Positions 37,035-52,645 of a stretch of DNA of 64,000 bases are shown here, piece after piece. The notes under the pieces are model-generated. The model did not search any database, was not told where the DNA came from, and saw nothing but the letters and a program-made list of their open reading frames with translations. Origin of the DNA: Ceratotherium simum simum (taxonomy: Eukaryota > Chordata > Mammalia > Perissodactyla > Rhinocerotidae). Position 1 is the first letter of the stretch, and each line of letters begins with the position of its first letter. The stretch lies in the NCBI RefSeq assembly GCF_000283155.1, contig NW_004454171.1:15653297-15717296 (forward strand). The letters run 5' to 3'. A program made the translations under genes and the position numbers.

Positions 37035-37200
37035 AAAGGTGAGGTTCTAGAACCATCTAGGAATTATACTAAAAATATAGATTCCCAGCTCTTTTCCCTG
37101 AGATTTTGATCCACATGTTTCAGAATCTGCATTTAAATATATTGCATATACATAAATTTTTAGTGGTCTTTGATCCACATTTTGAGAAACTTCCCTGAGG
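37035..37200. repeat. Old MER5-type element
   Basis: 'gattcccagctcttttccct', 'gagattttgatccacatgtt' and 'cagaatctgcatttaaatat' follow the MER5A/B order but are well diverged. Confidence 0.55.
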
Positions 37201-40200
37201 CTTCTATGAGCACAGTTAGAAACCATTAACCTAGGATATGCATATGTATTCCACTAGACAACATCCTATATGAAGAATGAAGCGTATAGGACTTAATTTT
37301 GCCTGAGGGGATGACTTCATCCTCCTAAGAAATCTTAATATTAAACCTTATTTAACCAGTAGATGAACATTTAGTCAAATAAAATGAATTTGAGGGCCAA
37401 GGACTCAAAACTTTGTTCTCTTTGGCTTCCAGTAGTAAAAATGGACAAATTGGGTCAAACAAAGGCTTTTCCTATGAGATAAAAATAATCATAAAATGTA
37501 TGGTACCTAGCTGGCAACCAATTTACGTACTATAGTAAAATTGCCTGGGCTAAGAGACTTGGCCAATTAAATTGATTGTGGAGGTCAGAGTACAGGATTC
37601 TGAGAGGTTATAAAATTACAAACTAGAAGGAATCATTACACAACACTTGCAAACCTACAATATTCTAAACATATTTAAATTTAAATTAGCTGCAAAGCTC
37701 AGATGTTAGGTGATCCAAGTATCTTGACTTGATAAGCAAATAACAATTTTTTTAAAAAAATTCTCAGCTGAGTAGGCTTAATGTTTTGGCAAATTCCCTA
37801 GTAGGTCCTGGAGTATGAATGGGTATACACTCATTTTTCTCCTATTATTTTTCCAGATTATGTTTCTTATTCCAAAATACTAAGAAAATAACTTGAATAC
37901 TAAATGTTCTCTCTCACTGCATAAGTTAAAGGAAATGGAAATTTCATCCAAACTCAATCTCAAAAGAACATGCTAATTGCAACTGATGATATTTATATTG
38001 AATGGATTTTATTTTTCACTGGACTGTAGTTGAGAACAATATTTATTTCTATATGTGTTGATTTCAATCCCAGGAAAAAAAACCATGCCAGGTGCCCTTA
38101 GCTGGGCCCTGCTGAGCAGGATGAAGGGAAAATCCACTCACCAAGCCCCATGCTAAGGCCATGGCTGCATAGAAAAAGCCCTAGAAAAAGAGATCACTTT
38201 TTCTAATTCATATAAAAATATTGAATGAACTAGCTGTAAGAAGTGTTGTTACCCTCCCACAAACAAACAAGTAAAAAATGAAGATGTAACCCTTATTTTA
38301 GACCACAGTCCTTTAGATGCAAGGACTAGTCCATTAAAGTGCGAACACAAAAGGAGAGACTGTCACTTGGAATACCTCTTTATTTAGCTTTTACCATTTC
38401 ACTTTCATGATGAAAAACACATGTTATGACCTTATCTAAGACTCAACTATACAATGAAAACTTCCCTACATATTCTAACACCACCGTGACTTTTCTAGAC
38501 TTTTTATTGCTTCGTTAAGTGTATGAAGTAAGAGAATATTTTGAAATACATTAATGTGCTTTTCTTTTACACTTGCTTATGAATAATCTTTACCAACCTG
38601 AGCCAGAAGAAATCTTTGCCTTAGGGAGAAGTGGGATCATGTAATGTGAAGAGAAAGAAAGAATTGGCGTAGAACTTTTTGATTTTCAAAATTGGTCTTG
38701 AAAACTATTTCAGACACAGTGGTCTTAAAAACCTGGCTTTAAATTTCTGTAGCCAGACATCTGAGGGTGAAAAGCATTTTCTAAATTGGAAAAGCTTCCC
38801 TTTAAATATAAAAAACAAAATCTGGAAAACTGAACTTGGAATTTTACTATAAACCATAGAGTAGGATATATGATGCGTAAGAACTATTTCTTACCACAAA
38901 GTAAAAAATGTCAAATGCTTCTTGGCTGAGGAAGGAGCCTAGAGAGAAGGGAAGAGGAAGGCTAGAGGAGATGTAAGCTCAGGGATGGCTCTCTTCTCCA
39001 CAATCCATTGTCATGTAGAGCACATCTATTAAACATTATCTGAATATTAAGTATTCTTATCTAAAATATACTTAATTTTTTGCCTTGTAGCTTATAATTA
39101 TAAAGCATAAATATATTGATCCTAATCATCAACAAATAATTATTGAGACCTCTTATAGACCAGTCACTAAGAAATAATGCAGTAAGTTGGGAAATCACAG
39201 ACTCTGCAATTTGTCAGGGAATTTGCAGTCTGTTGGAGCAGTGGGAGTAGGGGGAGAGACAAACAAGTTAAAAGCCAATTATATTACTGGGCTTATAATG
39301 CGTTGTCATATTTCTCTTTACACCTTTGCTATTTAGAAGTGAGATTCTAGTCTGCCTTTTTCTTTACGGAAATATAGATTATTAATGAGGTGTAGTCTAT
39401 TTGCATGAGCCACAGAAGCTTTCTGAAATTACCCTTTGCTTTTTTTAGGAGTCAGAAGGAGCCCAGGGAAAATTTGTATACTGAAATTTCAAAAATTACT
39501 TGCCATCTCTCAAATGTGATCCAAACAGAGCAGTATTAATATCTGGTACCCTATATACTTTGGGCAACTTGGTGGCTAATGTTTAAATCAAATGATGGTA
39601 AAACTGGAACCATTTAAATAGAACAAAAACAACAACAAAAGAGAGTTCAGAAAAATGGGGTGAAAAAGTCATCCCAGGAAAGGAAAATCATTGTACGCTA
39701 AAGATACTGTGACTCTCTTTCAGTACAAGGTCATGTCGGTCAAGGCAATGATGGACTGGACAGTGGATACACTGTTAGTTCTCTTTGCAGCAGCCGCCAT
39801 AGAAGCTGGGAGTCATGAAGTTCTAACTGTGGAGAGGTGTGAGGGCATAAAGGTTTTGAAAAGATTTCCTGTAATATAAATGGGGATTCCTTTGTTGTCT
39901 TCAGTAACATTTCCTTGAAATAATTAAAAGGAAGGATAGGATCTTATAGGACAGTGAGTACTCAATATATTTGTGGACTACAAAACAGGGAAAAGGTATG
40001 AGTTATTGAACTTTGAAGGAAGAGAAAAGACCAAAATAAATGATGATAAAGAGCAAATATTGGAAGAAGCAAGGAGCTGGAAAAGGAGGAAAAGGAGAAA
40101 AGGGATTTGGTGGAGGGAAGAGTAAATAGATAATTTTAAAATAACATATTAACAGTGCTTTCCAATGAGTGTCGAAATTACAAAACACTTTACTTACTTA

Positions 40201-40237
40201 TGCTATTCTCTAGTTTCTGTGACTTTCACAAGAGCAT
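37201..40237. other. Unique-looking intron sequence with weak old repeats
   Basis: There is no exon or RNA gene. At about 39130-39260, 'tattgagacctcttatagac' and 'tttgcagtctgttggagcag' resemble the old repeat family that includes 'attgagcacctactatgtgcc'. The frame at 39691-39879 has no motif. Confidence 0.5.
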
Positions 40238-40253
40238 TCACTCCTTTTTAATT

Positions 40254-40526
40254 AATTTATTTTATTATTATTATTTATTTTTGCTAGGAAAGATTTGCCC
40301 TAAGCTAACATCTGTTGCCAATCTTCCTCTTTTTTTTTTTGCTCCCCAAAGCCCCAGCACATAGTTGTATACTCTAGTTGTAGGTCCTTCTAGTTCTTGT
40401 ATGTGAGCCGCTGCCACTGCATGGCTACTGACAGATGAGTGGGGTGGTTCCACACCTGGGAACCGGACCAGGGCTGCCGAAGCAGAGCGTGCCAAACTTT
40501 AACCACTAGGCCATCAGGGCTGGATC
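40254..40526 (-). repeat. ERE-family SINE, long form, first of a pair
   Basis: The minus-strand copy has a diverged head at about 40524 (cagggctgga) and body 'gccctaagctaacatctg'. The T-rich tail begins after 40253. It lies directly beside a second ERE in the same orientation. The flanking target sequence tcactcctttttaatt (40238-40253) recurs after it. Confidence 0.88.
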
Positions 40527-40540
40527 TCACTCTTTTTTTT

Positions 40541-40848
40541 TTTTTTTTTAACTTTTTTTTTTTGTGTGAAGAAGATCAGCCCTGAGCTAACATCTGTGCT
40601 AATCCTCCTCTTTTTGCTGAGGAAGACTGGCTCTGAGCTAACATCTATTGCCAATCCTCCCCCCTTTTTTCCCCCAAAGCCCCAGTAGATAGTTGTATGT
40701 CATAGCTGCACATCCTTCTAGTTGCTGTATGTGGGACGCAGCCTCAGCATGGCCAGAGAAGCAGTGCGTTGGTGCGCGCCCGGGATCCGAACCCGGGCCG
40801 CCAGTAGCGGAGTGCGCGCACTTAACCGCTAAGCCACGGGGCCGGCCC
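40541..40848 (-). repeat. ERE-family SINE, long form, second of a pair
   Basis: The head is at 40848 (ggggccggccc), with a clean ggatccgaacccgggccgcc B-box region. The tail is a long T run (40533-40564). It is less diverged than its neighbour and most like the copy at 1-290. tcactc(c)tttttt flanks it at 40527 and 40849. Confidence 0.93.
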
Positions 40849-41036
40849 TCACTCCTTTTTTAATTGAATATTTTTTTCAATTTTATATGAAAGAATACAC
40901 TTAGCCCTCTTATTCTGTAACTTAAACATTCATCTTTACAACAGCACTGGCCTGGGGTAAGGGTAGTGGGGCAGGAATTTGGGGATTGCTTAAGAAACAG
41001 TTCCTAAGAGATATATTCAAAATATGTGGTCACTTA

Positions 41037-42195
<1,159 letters not shown>

Positions 42196-42200
42196 ACAAT

Positions 42201-42350
42201 TGGAGGGTATAAAGTTTCAGCCAAGCAAGATGAATAAACTCTAGAGATCTGCTGTACAACATTATACTTACAGTCAACAATAAGGTATTGTACACTTTGT
42301 TAAGAGGGTAGGTATCACGTTGTATTATCACCACAATAAAAAAATTAGAA
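42201..42350 (+). repeat. L1 3' UTR end
   Basis: 'gggtataaagtttcagccaa', then 'gcaagatgaataaactctag' and 'gagatctgctgtacaacatt', and 'ggtattgtacactttgttaa' are typical of L1 3' ends. The rest of the LINE is missing, as in 5'-truncated insertions. Confidence 0.75.
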
Positions 42351-44360
<2,010 letters not shown>

Positions 44361-44372
44361 AAGATCTGGTTA

Positions 44373-44703
44373 GGCGCCGGCCCCGTGGCTTAGCAGTTAA
44401 GTGCGTGCACTCTGCTACTGGCGGCCCGGGTTTGGATCCTGGGCGTGCACCGACGCACTGCTTGTCTGGCCATGCTGAGGCAGCATCCCACATACAGCAA
44501 CTAGAAGGATGTGTGACTATGACATACAACTATCTACTGGGGCTTTGGGGAGAAAAAGGGAAAAAAAGGAGGAGGATTGGCAATAGATGTTAGCTCAGGG
44601 CCAGTCTTCCTCAGCAAAAAGAGAAGGATTGACATGGATGTTAGCTCAGGGCTGATCTTCCTCACAAAAAAAAAAAAAAAAAGAATCACTGCTAAAAAAA
44701 AAA
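44373..44703 (+). repeat. ERE-family SINE, long form, with interrupted A tail
   Basis: The head is ggcgccggccccgtggctta, the long-form body is present, and the tail has two A runs (44668-44684 and about 44695-44706) separated by gaatcactgct. The perfect 12-bp target duplication aagatctggtta is at 44361-44372 and 44704-44715, so the second A run belongs to the inserted copy. Confidence 0.94.
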
Positions 44704-44715
44704 AAAGATCTGGTT

Positions 44716-46275
44716 AAACCTTCTAGTCCACTAGATAAATAAACATTGTTCTTTCACTGCTACAATGAATCGGACATCTCCTCATCTGCGTGCCACATAT
44801 CCTCATATATTCAAAATTCAAGGTTTCAAGAGAGACCCAAGCCAGAAATATTCATCTAGAAGTATTTAAATAATTAAGATAATCATTTCTGAAATTACAG
44901 AGTTTAGAAGAAAGTCATAAAAGTTAATTTATACAGTAAGTTATTCAATATACATTTATTAACAACATCCCTGTGTCATGTACATGGTAGGTGAAAGGTA
45001 TTTAAAGCCAAATATGCCATCACCGCCATAAAATAGTTTACAGACGAGTCGATAAGGCAGTTAAGTAAATCTTTCATTACAGTTTCGTGGGATAAGTTTA
45101 TAATAGAGATTATAACTCCATAGAAGAAGGACACCTATCCTTTTACTCTTGGATTCATAGCACAATTCACAGATCATGGCGGGTACACTATCATTGTGAA
45201 ATGAGTGAATACATACACAGATGGATGGAAAGATAGATGGATAGGTGGATGGATGGATAACAAAGTAAATGAATGAATATATGGAAAAATGGAAGATTGT
45301 ACAGAGTATTAAGAGAACACAGGAAAAGCAATATCAGATGAGAGATGGGGAAGACTGCCTGCCAGGGTGATGTTTAAACTAAGTTTTTAGTTTCAAAGGA
45401 TGACGGGTTGCTGGCTAGATGAAGAAGAGTACAAGGTCTTTTTAGGCAATGAGAAAATACATGTGTGAAGGGAGGGAAATATATTGGTCCATTTTTTTTT
45501 GTTATACTGTAAGAGTCTGGCATGGAGAATATCTTGTGATATAGTATGAATGCGTGTGATGGAGTTACTAGATATGGGACTAGAGAGTAGACAGTTACCA
45601 GATCATAAAGAGCTAAAGTGGGACCAATTTAGGAGTTTGAAATAAATACAAAAAGCTGTGGAGAAATGCCAAGATATAAAATTTCCACTTCAAGAAATAC
45701 TTTTCTGGCATTAGTGTGGGGAATGACTTGCAGGTGGCTCCGACATGGAGCAGAGCGAACACTTAAGCTTTTACTTTAATTCCAGGCAGCTAATAAACCA
45801 AAGCATAGATGGTTTGTAGGGTGGAAAGCAAAGACCTGAGCAATGTTAAACATCCAGTATCTAGAGGACTAGGGATTTGGGTGCTGTTGAGAATTTGAGG
45901 AAAGTCCAATAAATAGTACTTGATTTCTTAGCTCAAGTTTTGAAGCAAATTAAGAACTAAGAGTGAAGTGTATGGCAGATAGTAGATCAAAATATCGACT
46001 TTTTATGATGAAGTTGATACTGAAGAAAATGATCTATATCTGTAGACAAGTGGTCTTTTAAAGCATGAAACTCAGAAACAAACAGACTCTCTAAGTTACA
46101 ACCTGTGCTGGAAGCTTTCAACCCTCTTTGTATGGAAGCCTACCATTGTGAACTCCAGCAAGGAGGTGTTGAGTAGATCTCCTGCATCCTTCGGCGTACT
46201 AGCTCCAAAAAGAAAAGACGATACTAAGGGAAGAGTATGCACGCTCAGGCTCTCGCTGCAAACTCAATAATCCAT
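44716..46275. other. Intron sequence with GGAT microsatellite and old repeat
   Basis: A (GGAT)/(GATA) run lies at about 45220-45262. The stretch 45390-46080 ('gatcataaagagctaaagtg', 'aaagctgtggagaaatgcc') may be a diverged copy of the old LINE-like family better seen at 57.8-59.3 kb. No exon is seen. Confidence 0.45.
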
Positions 46276-46281
46276 TGTTGT

Positions 46282-47535
46282 TTTTCCATAATTTACATTA
46301 GGGTTCACTCTTGGTGTTTTACTTTCTATGGGTTTTAACAAATGTATACTGCTAAGTTTCCACCATTATAGATCATACAGAATAATTTCACTGCACTAAA
46401 AATCCTCTGTGCTCTGTCTATCCATTCCTCCCTCCCCCAAGTCCCTGGCAAACATTGATCCTTTTATGTCTCCACGGTGTTTCCTTTTCCAGAATGCCAT
46501 ATTGTAGTTGGAATCATACAGTATGTGGCCTTCTCAGATTGGCTTCTTCCACTTAGTAATATGCACTTTAGTTTATTCCACATCTTTTCAGCTTCTTTTC
46601 AACACTACATAATATTCATTGTCTGGATATACCACTGTTTATTTATCCACTTTCATACTGAAGGGCATTTTGGTTGATGGGCATCTTTTCATATGCTTAT
46701 TGCCATCTGTATATCTACTTTGATGAGATGTCTTCAGATTTTTTGCCCGTTTTTTAATCTGGTTGTTGATTTTCTTACTGTTGAGCTTAAAGAGTTCTTT
46801 GTATATGTTGGACAACAGTCTTTTGTTAGATATGTCTTTTGCAAATATTTTCTCCCAGTCTGTGGCTTGTCTTCTCCCTCTCTTGACAATGACTTTCATA
46901 GATCAGAAGCTTTTAATTTTAATGAAGCCCAATTTACCAATTATTTCTTTCATGGATCGTGTTTTTGGTGTAGTATCTAAAAAGTTATCAATATAATCGA
47001 GGTTATCAAGATTTTCTCCTGTGCTATCTTAGGAGTTTTATAGCTTTGCGTTTTATATTTAGGTCGATAATCTATTTTGAGGTCATTTTTATGAAGGGTG
47101 TAAAGTTTGTCTCTAGATTCACTTTTTTTGCATGTGGATGTCTAATTATTCCAGGACCAATTTTTGTAAAGACTATCTTTTCTCCATTGTGTTGCCTTTA
47201 CTCTTTTGTCAAATATCAGTTGACTATATTTATGTGGGTCTATTTTTGACCCTCTGTTATCTTCCAATGATCTATTTCTATATTCTTTTAGCAATACTAC
47301 ATTGTCTTGATTACGGTAGCTTTATAATAAGTCTTGATGTCAGGTAGCATGAATTCTCTGACTCCGTTCTCTTTCAATATTGTGTGGGATATTCTGGGTC
47401 TTTTGCCTCTCTATATACCCTATAGAATTAGTTTGTCTATATTCACAAAGTAACTTGCTTGGATTTTTATTGGGATTGCATTAAATCCATAGGTCAAGTT
47501 AGAAAGAACTAACATCCTGACAACAGGGAGTCTTC
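46282..47535 (-). repeat. L1 fragment, 3' UTR and ORF2 C-terminal part
   Basis: The plus strand shows 'ccagaatgccatattgtagt', 'ttgattttcttactgttgag', 'cttttgttagatatgtcttt', 'gcaaatattttctcccagtc' and 'ttttaattttaatgaagccc', all reverse-complement L1 ORF2/3' sequence. A minus-strand frame (46899-46639) reads RQATDWEKIFAKDISNKRLL and KRAKNLKTSHQSRYTDGN. It has the same orientation as MALRD1. Confidence 0.88.
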
Positions 47536-47559
47536 CCTCATGCATGTTTTTGTATCCTT

Positions 47560-49450
47560 ATCTCGAACAAATATTTTGTATTTAAGATATACACTACTAT
47601 TTTGTGTCTTAGAAAATTTTATATAAATAGTATTCTTCATACTTCTTTTGAACTTGCAATTTTTGCTCAACATATTTTTCAGATTTATCTCTACTGACAC
47701 ATGCAGAATTAATTCATTCAATTTCACTGCTTTAGGGTATTCAATTGAATGAATACCCAGAGTTAAATATTTATTGTATGAATAGTCTGTAGCTGGTGTA
47801 TCTCTTCTCAAGCAGGATAGTAGGATTATTTATACACCTGTCTTATTTTAAAGTATGCTACAATGGACATCTTTGTACATTTCTCTTTGTGAACACATGC
47901 CAGAGTATTTTCAAGACAAGGCACCTTGAAATAAAATTGCACAGTTATAGGGTATGTGACTAGTCAACTTAAGTAACTGTTTTCAAAAGTGGTTTTACCC
48001 ATTTCAACCCAAAAATGTGTACATTTGTCATATTCTCATACTCCAGCCAACACATGACATTATCAGATTTTGTAAATGTTTGCCACTGTAATGGGACTGA
48101 TATAATAATTCCTTGATATTTTAACTTGTATTTCCTTAATTATTGAGACTTATTTTTTAATTTTAGGGGCCACTCAGGTATCTTACTCTAGCTTTTGAGT
48201 AATGTTCACACCCTCTGCTCTTTTTTTCTATTGAATTCATTGTCTTTTTTTAATTAATTTACAGGTTTGTATCCTACATACTCTATACTAATCCTCTGTC
48301 ATTTATCTAGGTGACAAATATGTTCTCTTTTCATTTTGTATGTTGTCTTTCAAAATAAAAAATTCTAATTTTAATGTTTTTTAAATTTATTAATCATTTC
48401 CTTTATGGTTTGTGATTTAAAGTTTCACTGAAAAAAATTCTTCCTTGTTCCAATATCATAAACACATTTTCTATAATTTTCATAAATTTTGATAGTTTTA
48501 CTTTTCACATTTAGGTCTTTACTACTTCTGGACTTTAGTGTTATCTATCGTCTATAAGAATCTAAATTCAACTTTTTTCATATGAATGGCCAATTTTTGA
48601 TCTATTAATCTATTGAGCAACTGAAACTTTTCTCACTTATGTTTTATTATGAAATGTATTATACATATATAAGAATGGATATAAAATATATGCCCAGTTT
48701 AAAGAATAATAATAATAAAAAGAGTTGCCATAAGTCTACCATCTAGCTTATGAAATTAAAATTCACAGTTTTGTACCTCTGTGGTTTCCCTGCTGATTCC
48801 ATACCCTCATTGCCATCTCTCCAGGTTAGCAGTACACTGAATTTTGTGTTTTTCATTTCTTTCCTTTCATTTGCTTTTATCTTTTTTCTCATTTGCATAT
48901 ATACCAAATAATCTCTCATAGTGGCTACTTATTACATTATGTGATTAAATGAGTTAACATTGTGAAATTCTTAGAATAGTGACTGTATACATGGAACACC
49001 ATGCAGGCCCTTGTTAAATAAATAAAATGTTGTTTAGATTTGAAATTTAGATTTATGGACTCATTCTGTATATAATCTTCTACAATTTGATTTTTGTCTC
49101 AAAATTGTGCATTCATCCCTCCATGTTAATGTATGTTCTAGTACGGCTATTTTGACTGCTGTATAATATTTCACTTTATGAATATATGTTATTTAACTGT
49201 TCTACCATCACTGGTTTTTGAGTTGATTCTGTTTGAAGTTTTGTTTGTTTGTTTTGTACATTTCTCCTGATGTATCTAGGAGTGAAATTGCTTGGTCACA
49301 GAGCATGCACAACTTTAACTTTACTAGATAATGCCAAACTGTTCTCTAAAGTGACTGCATCAATTTTTACACTTCTCAACAGTGAATAAATATTCTGGTC
49401 ATATTACATACTCATCATCCATTGGTATAGCTACACTTACCCATGTGTTT
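47560..49450 (-). repeat. Older L1ME-type 3' fragments
   Basis: 'ttaaagtatgctacaatgga', 'ataaaattgcacagttatag', 'ccagccaacacatgacatta' and, again at 49100-49400, 'ctaggagtgaaattgcttgg' and 'gccaaactgttctctaaagt' are reverse-complement 3' UTR/ORF2 phrases of old L1 families. The two sets overlap in content, so at least two copies are present; the stretch about 48640-49050 is unclear. Confidence 0.6.
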
Positions 49451-49649
49451 CACATTTTCTCTGCTGTCTATTCCTCATTTGCATCTCAGCCCTTGTTGAG
49501 CTTGTTTTGTCTCTTTCTGATGTTCACATTTGCATAGTTCATTGGTAAGAGTCTGATGAAGTAAAATCATTTTTTATTTGTTTGTGGATGTTATCCTCCG
49601 AATGCCTTTGTTCACCCTCATTCCTGAGTTTTGCTTTGCTCTGGACTAA

Positions 49650-50245
49650 CAGTTATTATTTCTCAAAACTTTGAAAATAGTATTCAACTGTCTTCTGACT
49701 TCCATTATTCCTGTTGTGAAGTCAGCTGTCAGTCTAATTATAGTTCTTTTTAATTGTATTTTAATCTCTGGCTGTTTTTAACATAATCTTCTCTTTTTGT
49801 TGTTGTTTTCCTAATTCATTTCCATAAGTCTAGACCTGGATTTTTTCTCATTATAATATTTTGCATGAGGTCCACTAGGTTTCTTAAATTCATGCCCGAT
49901 GTTAATTCTTAGCCAATATATCTTTGAAAATTTCTTCTCCTCCATTTTCTTTATTCTCTCCCTGGAACTCCATTGGCTTTTATGATCTATCCCTCGAGTA
50001 ATTCTACCTCACCCATTTTCCCTCATTATATCTATATGCTGCACTCTGAAATTCCTTTGTAGCTATTTTCCAGTTGACTAATCACAAAACTGATGTCTTT
50101 CAGCTATTTGATTCATCCACTCAGATTTTTATTTCATTGATTTTATTTATCACTTCAAGAAAGCCAATTTTATTTTTTTCAAAATTTTCTCTTTTTTTTT
50201 AACCATGTCATGCTATTTTCTTAGGGTTTGGAATCCTTTAATATT
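49650..50245 (-). repeat. L1 5' UTR/ORF1-start fragment
   Basis: 'caactgtcttctgacttcca', 'gaagtcagctgtcagtctaa' and 'tttctctccctggaactcca'-like phrases, with 'cacttcaagaaagccaattt', follow the reverse complement of L1M ORF1 and its upstream region. It is diverged. Confidence 0.6.
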
Positions 50246-50269
50246 TCTAATTATTTGTTTATTAGTTTT

Positions 50270-50766
50270 CTATGTTTGCATAACAAATTTCCATGAACCT
50301 TAGAAGTTTAAACTAATAAACGCTTACTATCTCACACAATTTCTGTGAACCTGAAATTCAGAAGCTTAGTTTGGTGGTTCTGATTTAGGGTCTCACTAGT
50401 TTGCCATCAAGATGTCAGCCAAGGCTGCAATCATCTGAAGGCTTGACTGAGGCTGGGGGATCTGCTTCCAAGGAGACTTGTTCACATGCCTGGGAAGTTA
50501 GTGCTACTGGTAGGAGGTCTCAGTTCCTGAATTTTCTCCATAGGTCTGCTTGAGTATCCTCTTGACCTGGTGTCTGGCTTCCCCCAGAGTGAGTGATCCA
50601 AGAGAAGACAGCAGAAGCCTAGCTTTGGAAATCACAAACAGTCATTGACACGTGGGTCATTAGTTACAAGGTCAGTCCTACTCAATGGGGGAGGAGGCTG
50701 GTACACAGGGCATGAATTCCAAGAAGTAGGGATCATTGGAGGCTATTTAGGAGGCTGGCCACTATA
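50270..50766 (-). repeat. Old LTR-like element
   Basis: Starting 'attagttttctatgtttgca' and running through 'cacaatttctgtgaacctga', 'gccatcaagatgtcagccaa' and 'ggaggctatttaggaggctg', then 'gccactata', this follows an abundant mammalian LTR/MaLR-like family in reverse complement. I cannot name the subfamily. Confidence 0.5.
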
Positions 50767-51328
50767 ATTTGCTGTGCTTGATTTTTCTGTGAGAATCATT
50801 TATCACCTAGTTTGTAGAAGAGTCCATCTAGATCAACTTTGAGTTGTTTCTTTTGGAACCCCATTGGCACCCCTTCCCAGGGATGGTATATCCCTCTCGC
50901 CCTCCTTTCCCTTTTCCTTCTTCTCATCCATCCCGTGTTCTGTTACTCCCTAGCTCTGGCAGTCACATTATGTTTTCTGTTCTATTTTTCCATACTCTCT
51001 TTGTTTCTCTCACCTGGGAATTTCTCTTTTTTAAGCTCAGCTTGACATTTAAATGAATGAATGTTATACTATATTTGACATCTCTAAGTATATGTCGTGT
51101 TATAGTTTTCAGATCATCTTGTCTGCTGTATTATTAAAACCAGCAGTCTTAACTGCATCTTTGGCCCCGGTTTCAATATAAATTAGGAAAGAGTCTCCCT
51201 TAAGAAGAAACCATGGACATGAATGGATGTCTTAGAAAAAGGGGTTGATGAGTTGATACTCAGCAAAAATAGAGACAACTCATTATCTATCTCAGAAATG
51301 ATCCAGGAATGATAGGTAAAAGGACCAC
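50767..51328. other. Unclassified intron sequence
   Basis: No feature is recognised; short plus-strand frames near 50840-51050 lack motifs. Confidence 0.45.
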
Positions 51329-51330
51329 TA

Positions 51331-52094
51331 CAGTCATGTGCCACATAACAATATTTCAGTCAATGATAGACTGCGTATTCGATGGTGATCCCATAGATTA
51401 GTACCATATAGCCTAGGTGTGTGGTGGGCTATACCATCTAGGTTTGTGTAAGTACTGTAGGGGAGGAAGAAATTTTCCTCTACCTTCTAGGTTCTTCTAC
51501 CTGGTCTAAGAATTAAATTGACATGAGACAGATTAAAAGGAGAAAAACAAAAGTTTGATAACATGTATACATGGGAGAAACTCAGGAAAACCAAGTAACT
51601 TGCCAAAATGGACAAAGCCCTCACCTTAAATACCATCCTCACCTAAAGACAAAAGAAGATGTTGGGGGTGGGGAGTCAGGGACTTCAAAGGGAATGAAGG
51701 CAGGTCACAGGTGAAAAGGATCAAATATATGGAAAACAAATGTTTGGCCACACAGAAACAGAAGAAAACAGAGGGGAGCCCAACAAATAGGCTTTTCTAG
51801 GTTCCTCCCTGTTTACCCCCTAGTTCATATTATGCTAAGGTGATAGTTCACTTCCTGAGACAGGTTTTTTTATTTGAATTCTTTTGGGCAGTTAAGGGGG
51901 AGATAACAAGAAAAACCTTTTGATTCTTTTGTTTCTTAAACATAATCAGCCTAAAATAATCCTCATGTTAAAGAGGCACAATTTGGGGTGGCCAATTTTG
52001 TTTGTTTTACATTCTGTCATGTTCACACAATGACAAAATCACCAAATGATGTATTTCTCAAAATGTATCCCTGTCATTAAGCGATGCGTGACTG
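51331..52094. mobile_element. Tigger-type DNA transposon interrupted by an LTR-like insertion
   Basis: The left end, cagtcatgtgccacataaca at 51331, and the right end, whose complement is cagtcacgcatcgcttaatg (ending 52094), are matching terminal inverted repeats flanked by TA (51329-51330 and 52095-52096). The left arm (51331-51455) and right arm (52012-52094) are typical of a pogo/Tigger nonautonomous family whose ends read 'cagtcatgcgtcgcttaacgac'. The middle, 51456-52011, is foreign. Confidence 0.8.
51456..52011. mobile_element. LTR-like insertion within the Tigger
   Basis: The 556-bp block begins TGTAGGGGAGGAAGAAATTT and ends GTTTGTTTTACA (TG...CA ends), as LTRs do. It includes 'attaaattgacatgagacag' and 'aaccaagtaacttgccaaaa'. 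I see no matching target duplication (agtac against ttctg), so its exact ends are uncertain. It has no coding frame. Confidence 0.5.
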
Positions 52095-52096
52095 TA

Positions 52097-52640
52097 CTCT
52101 AAAAATGTAATTGTAAGATTCTGAAATTCTTTGTTCTTTCTTCATTACTCTTTGTTATTCCACCAGAATGAGTAAATCTTAAAAACCAAATAAGTCCAAT
52201 ATGTTTGTATTTTAGAGCACCAAAAGAGCAAACTGAGAAAAGTATTTCTTACTCTGGACTAAAACTTTGGAAATGGTGGTGTTTGTAACATGGAAGATGG
52301 AGTTGTAGCTGATTCCTTGGGAATTGCCTTGTAGAAATAAAACAGAGCCCAGAAACATGGTGATGCCAAGACATTGTTTAGAGACTAAGGCATGGCAAGG
52401 ACTGCAAGGTTCCTGACACACACTCCAGTCCTCAAAGATTAGACTTTCATCTAAGAAACATGAAGTCAACTTGTTTTACTTCACAATGACTTAGAGCAGT
52501 ATTTCCTAAAGTACCATCTTCTTAAATCAGGTGATACTAAAAATGACTTCATGCATTATATAGATAAATTTTATTTTATAAAAAAATATGAATTGTGAAT
52601 AATTTTAATGGTAAAATATACCTAGAACAATAAGTGAGTC
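52097..52640. other. Unclassified intron sequence
   Basis: No feature is recognised. The 85-residue minus frame at 52469-52212 has no motif. Confidence 0.45.
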
Positions 52641-52645
52641 TTAAA

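Noticed and set aside
45220..45290. Possible CRISPR-like or ordered repeat array
   Set aside because: It is a simple GGAT/GATA microsatellite without spacers; eukaryotic context also excludes CRISPR.
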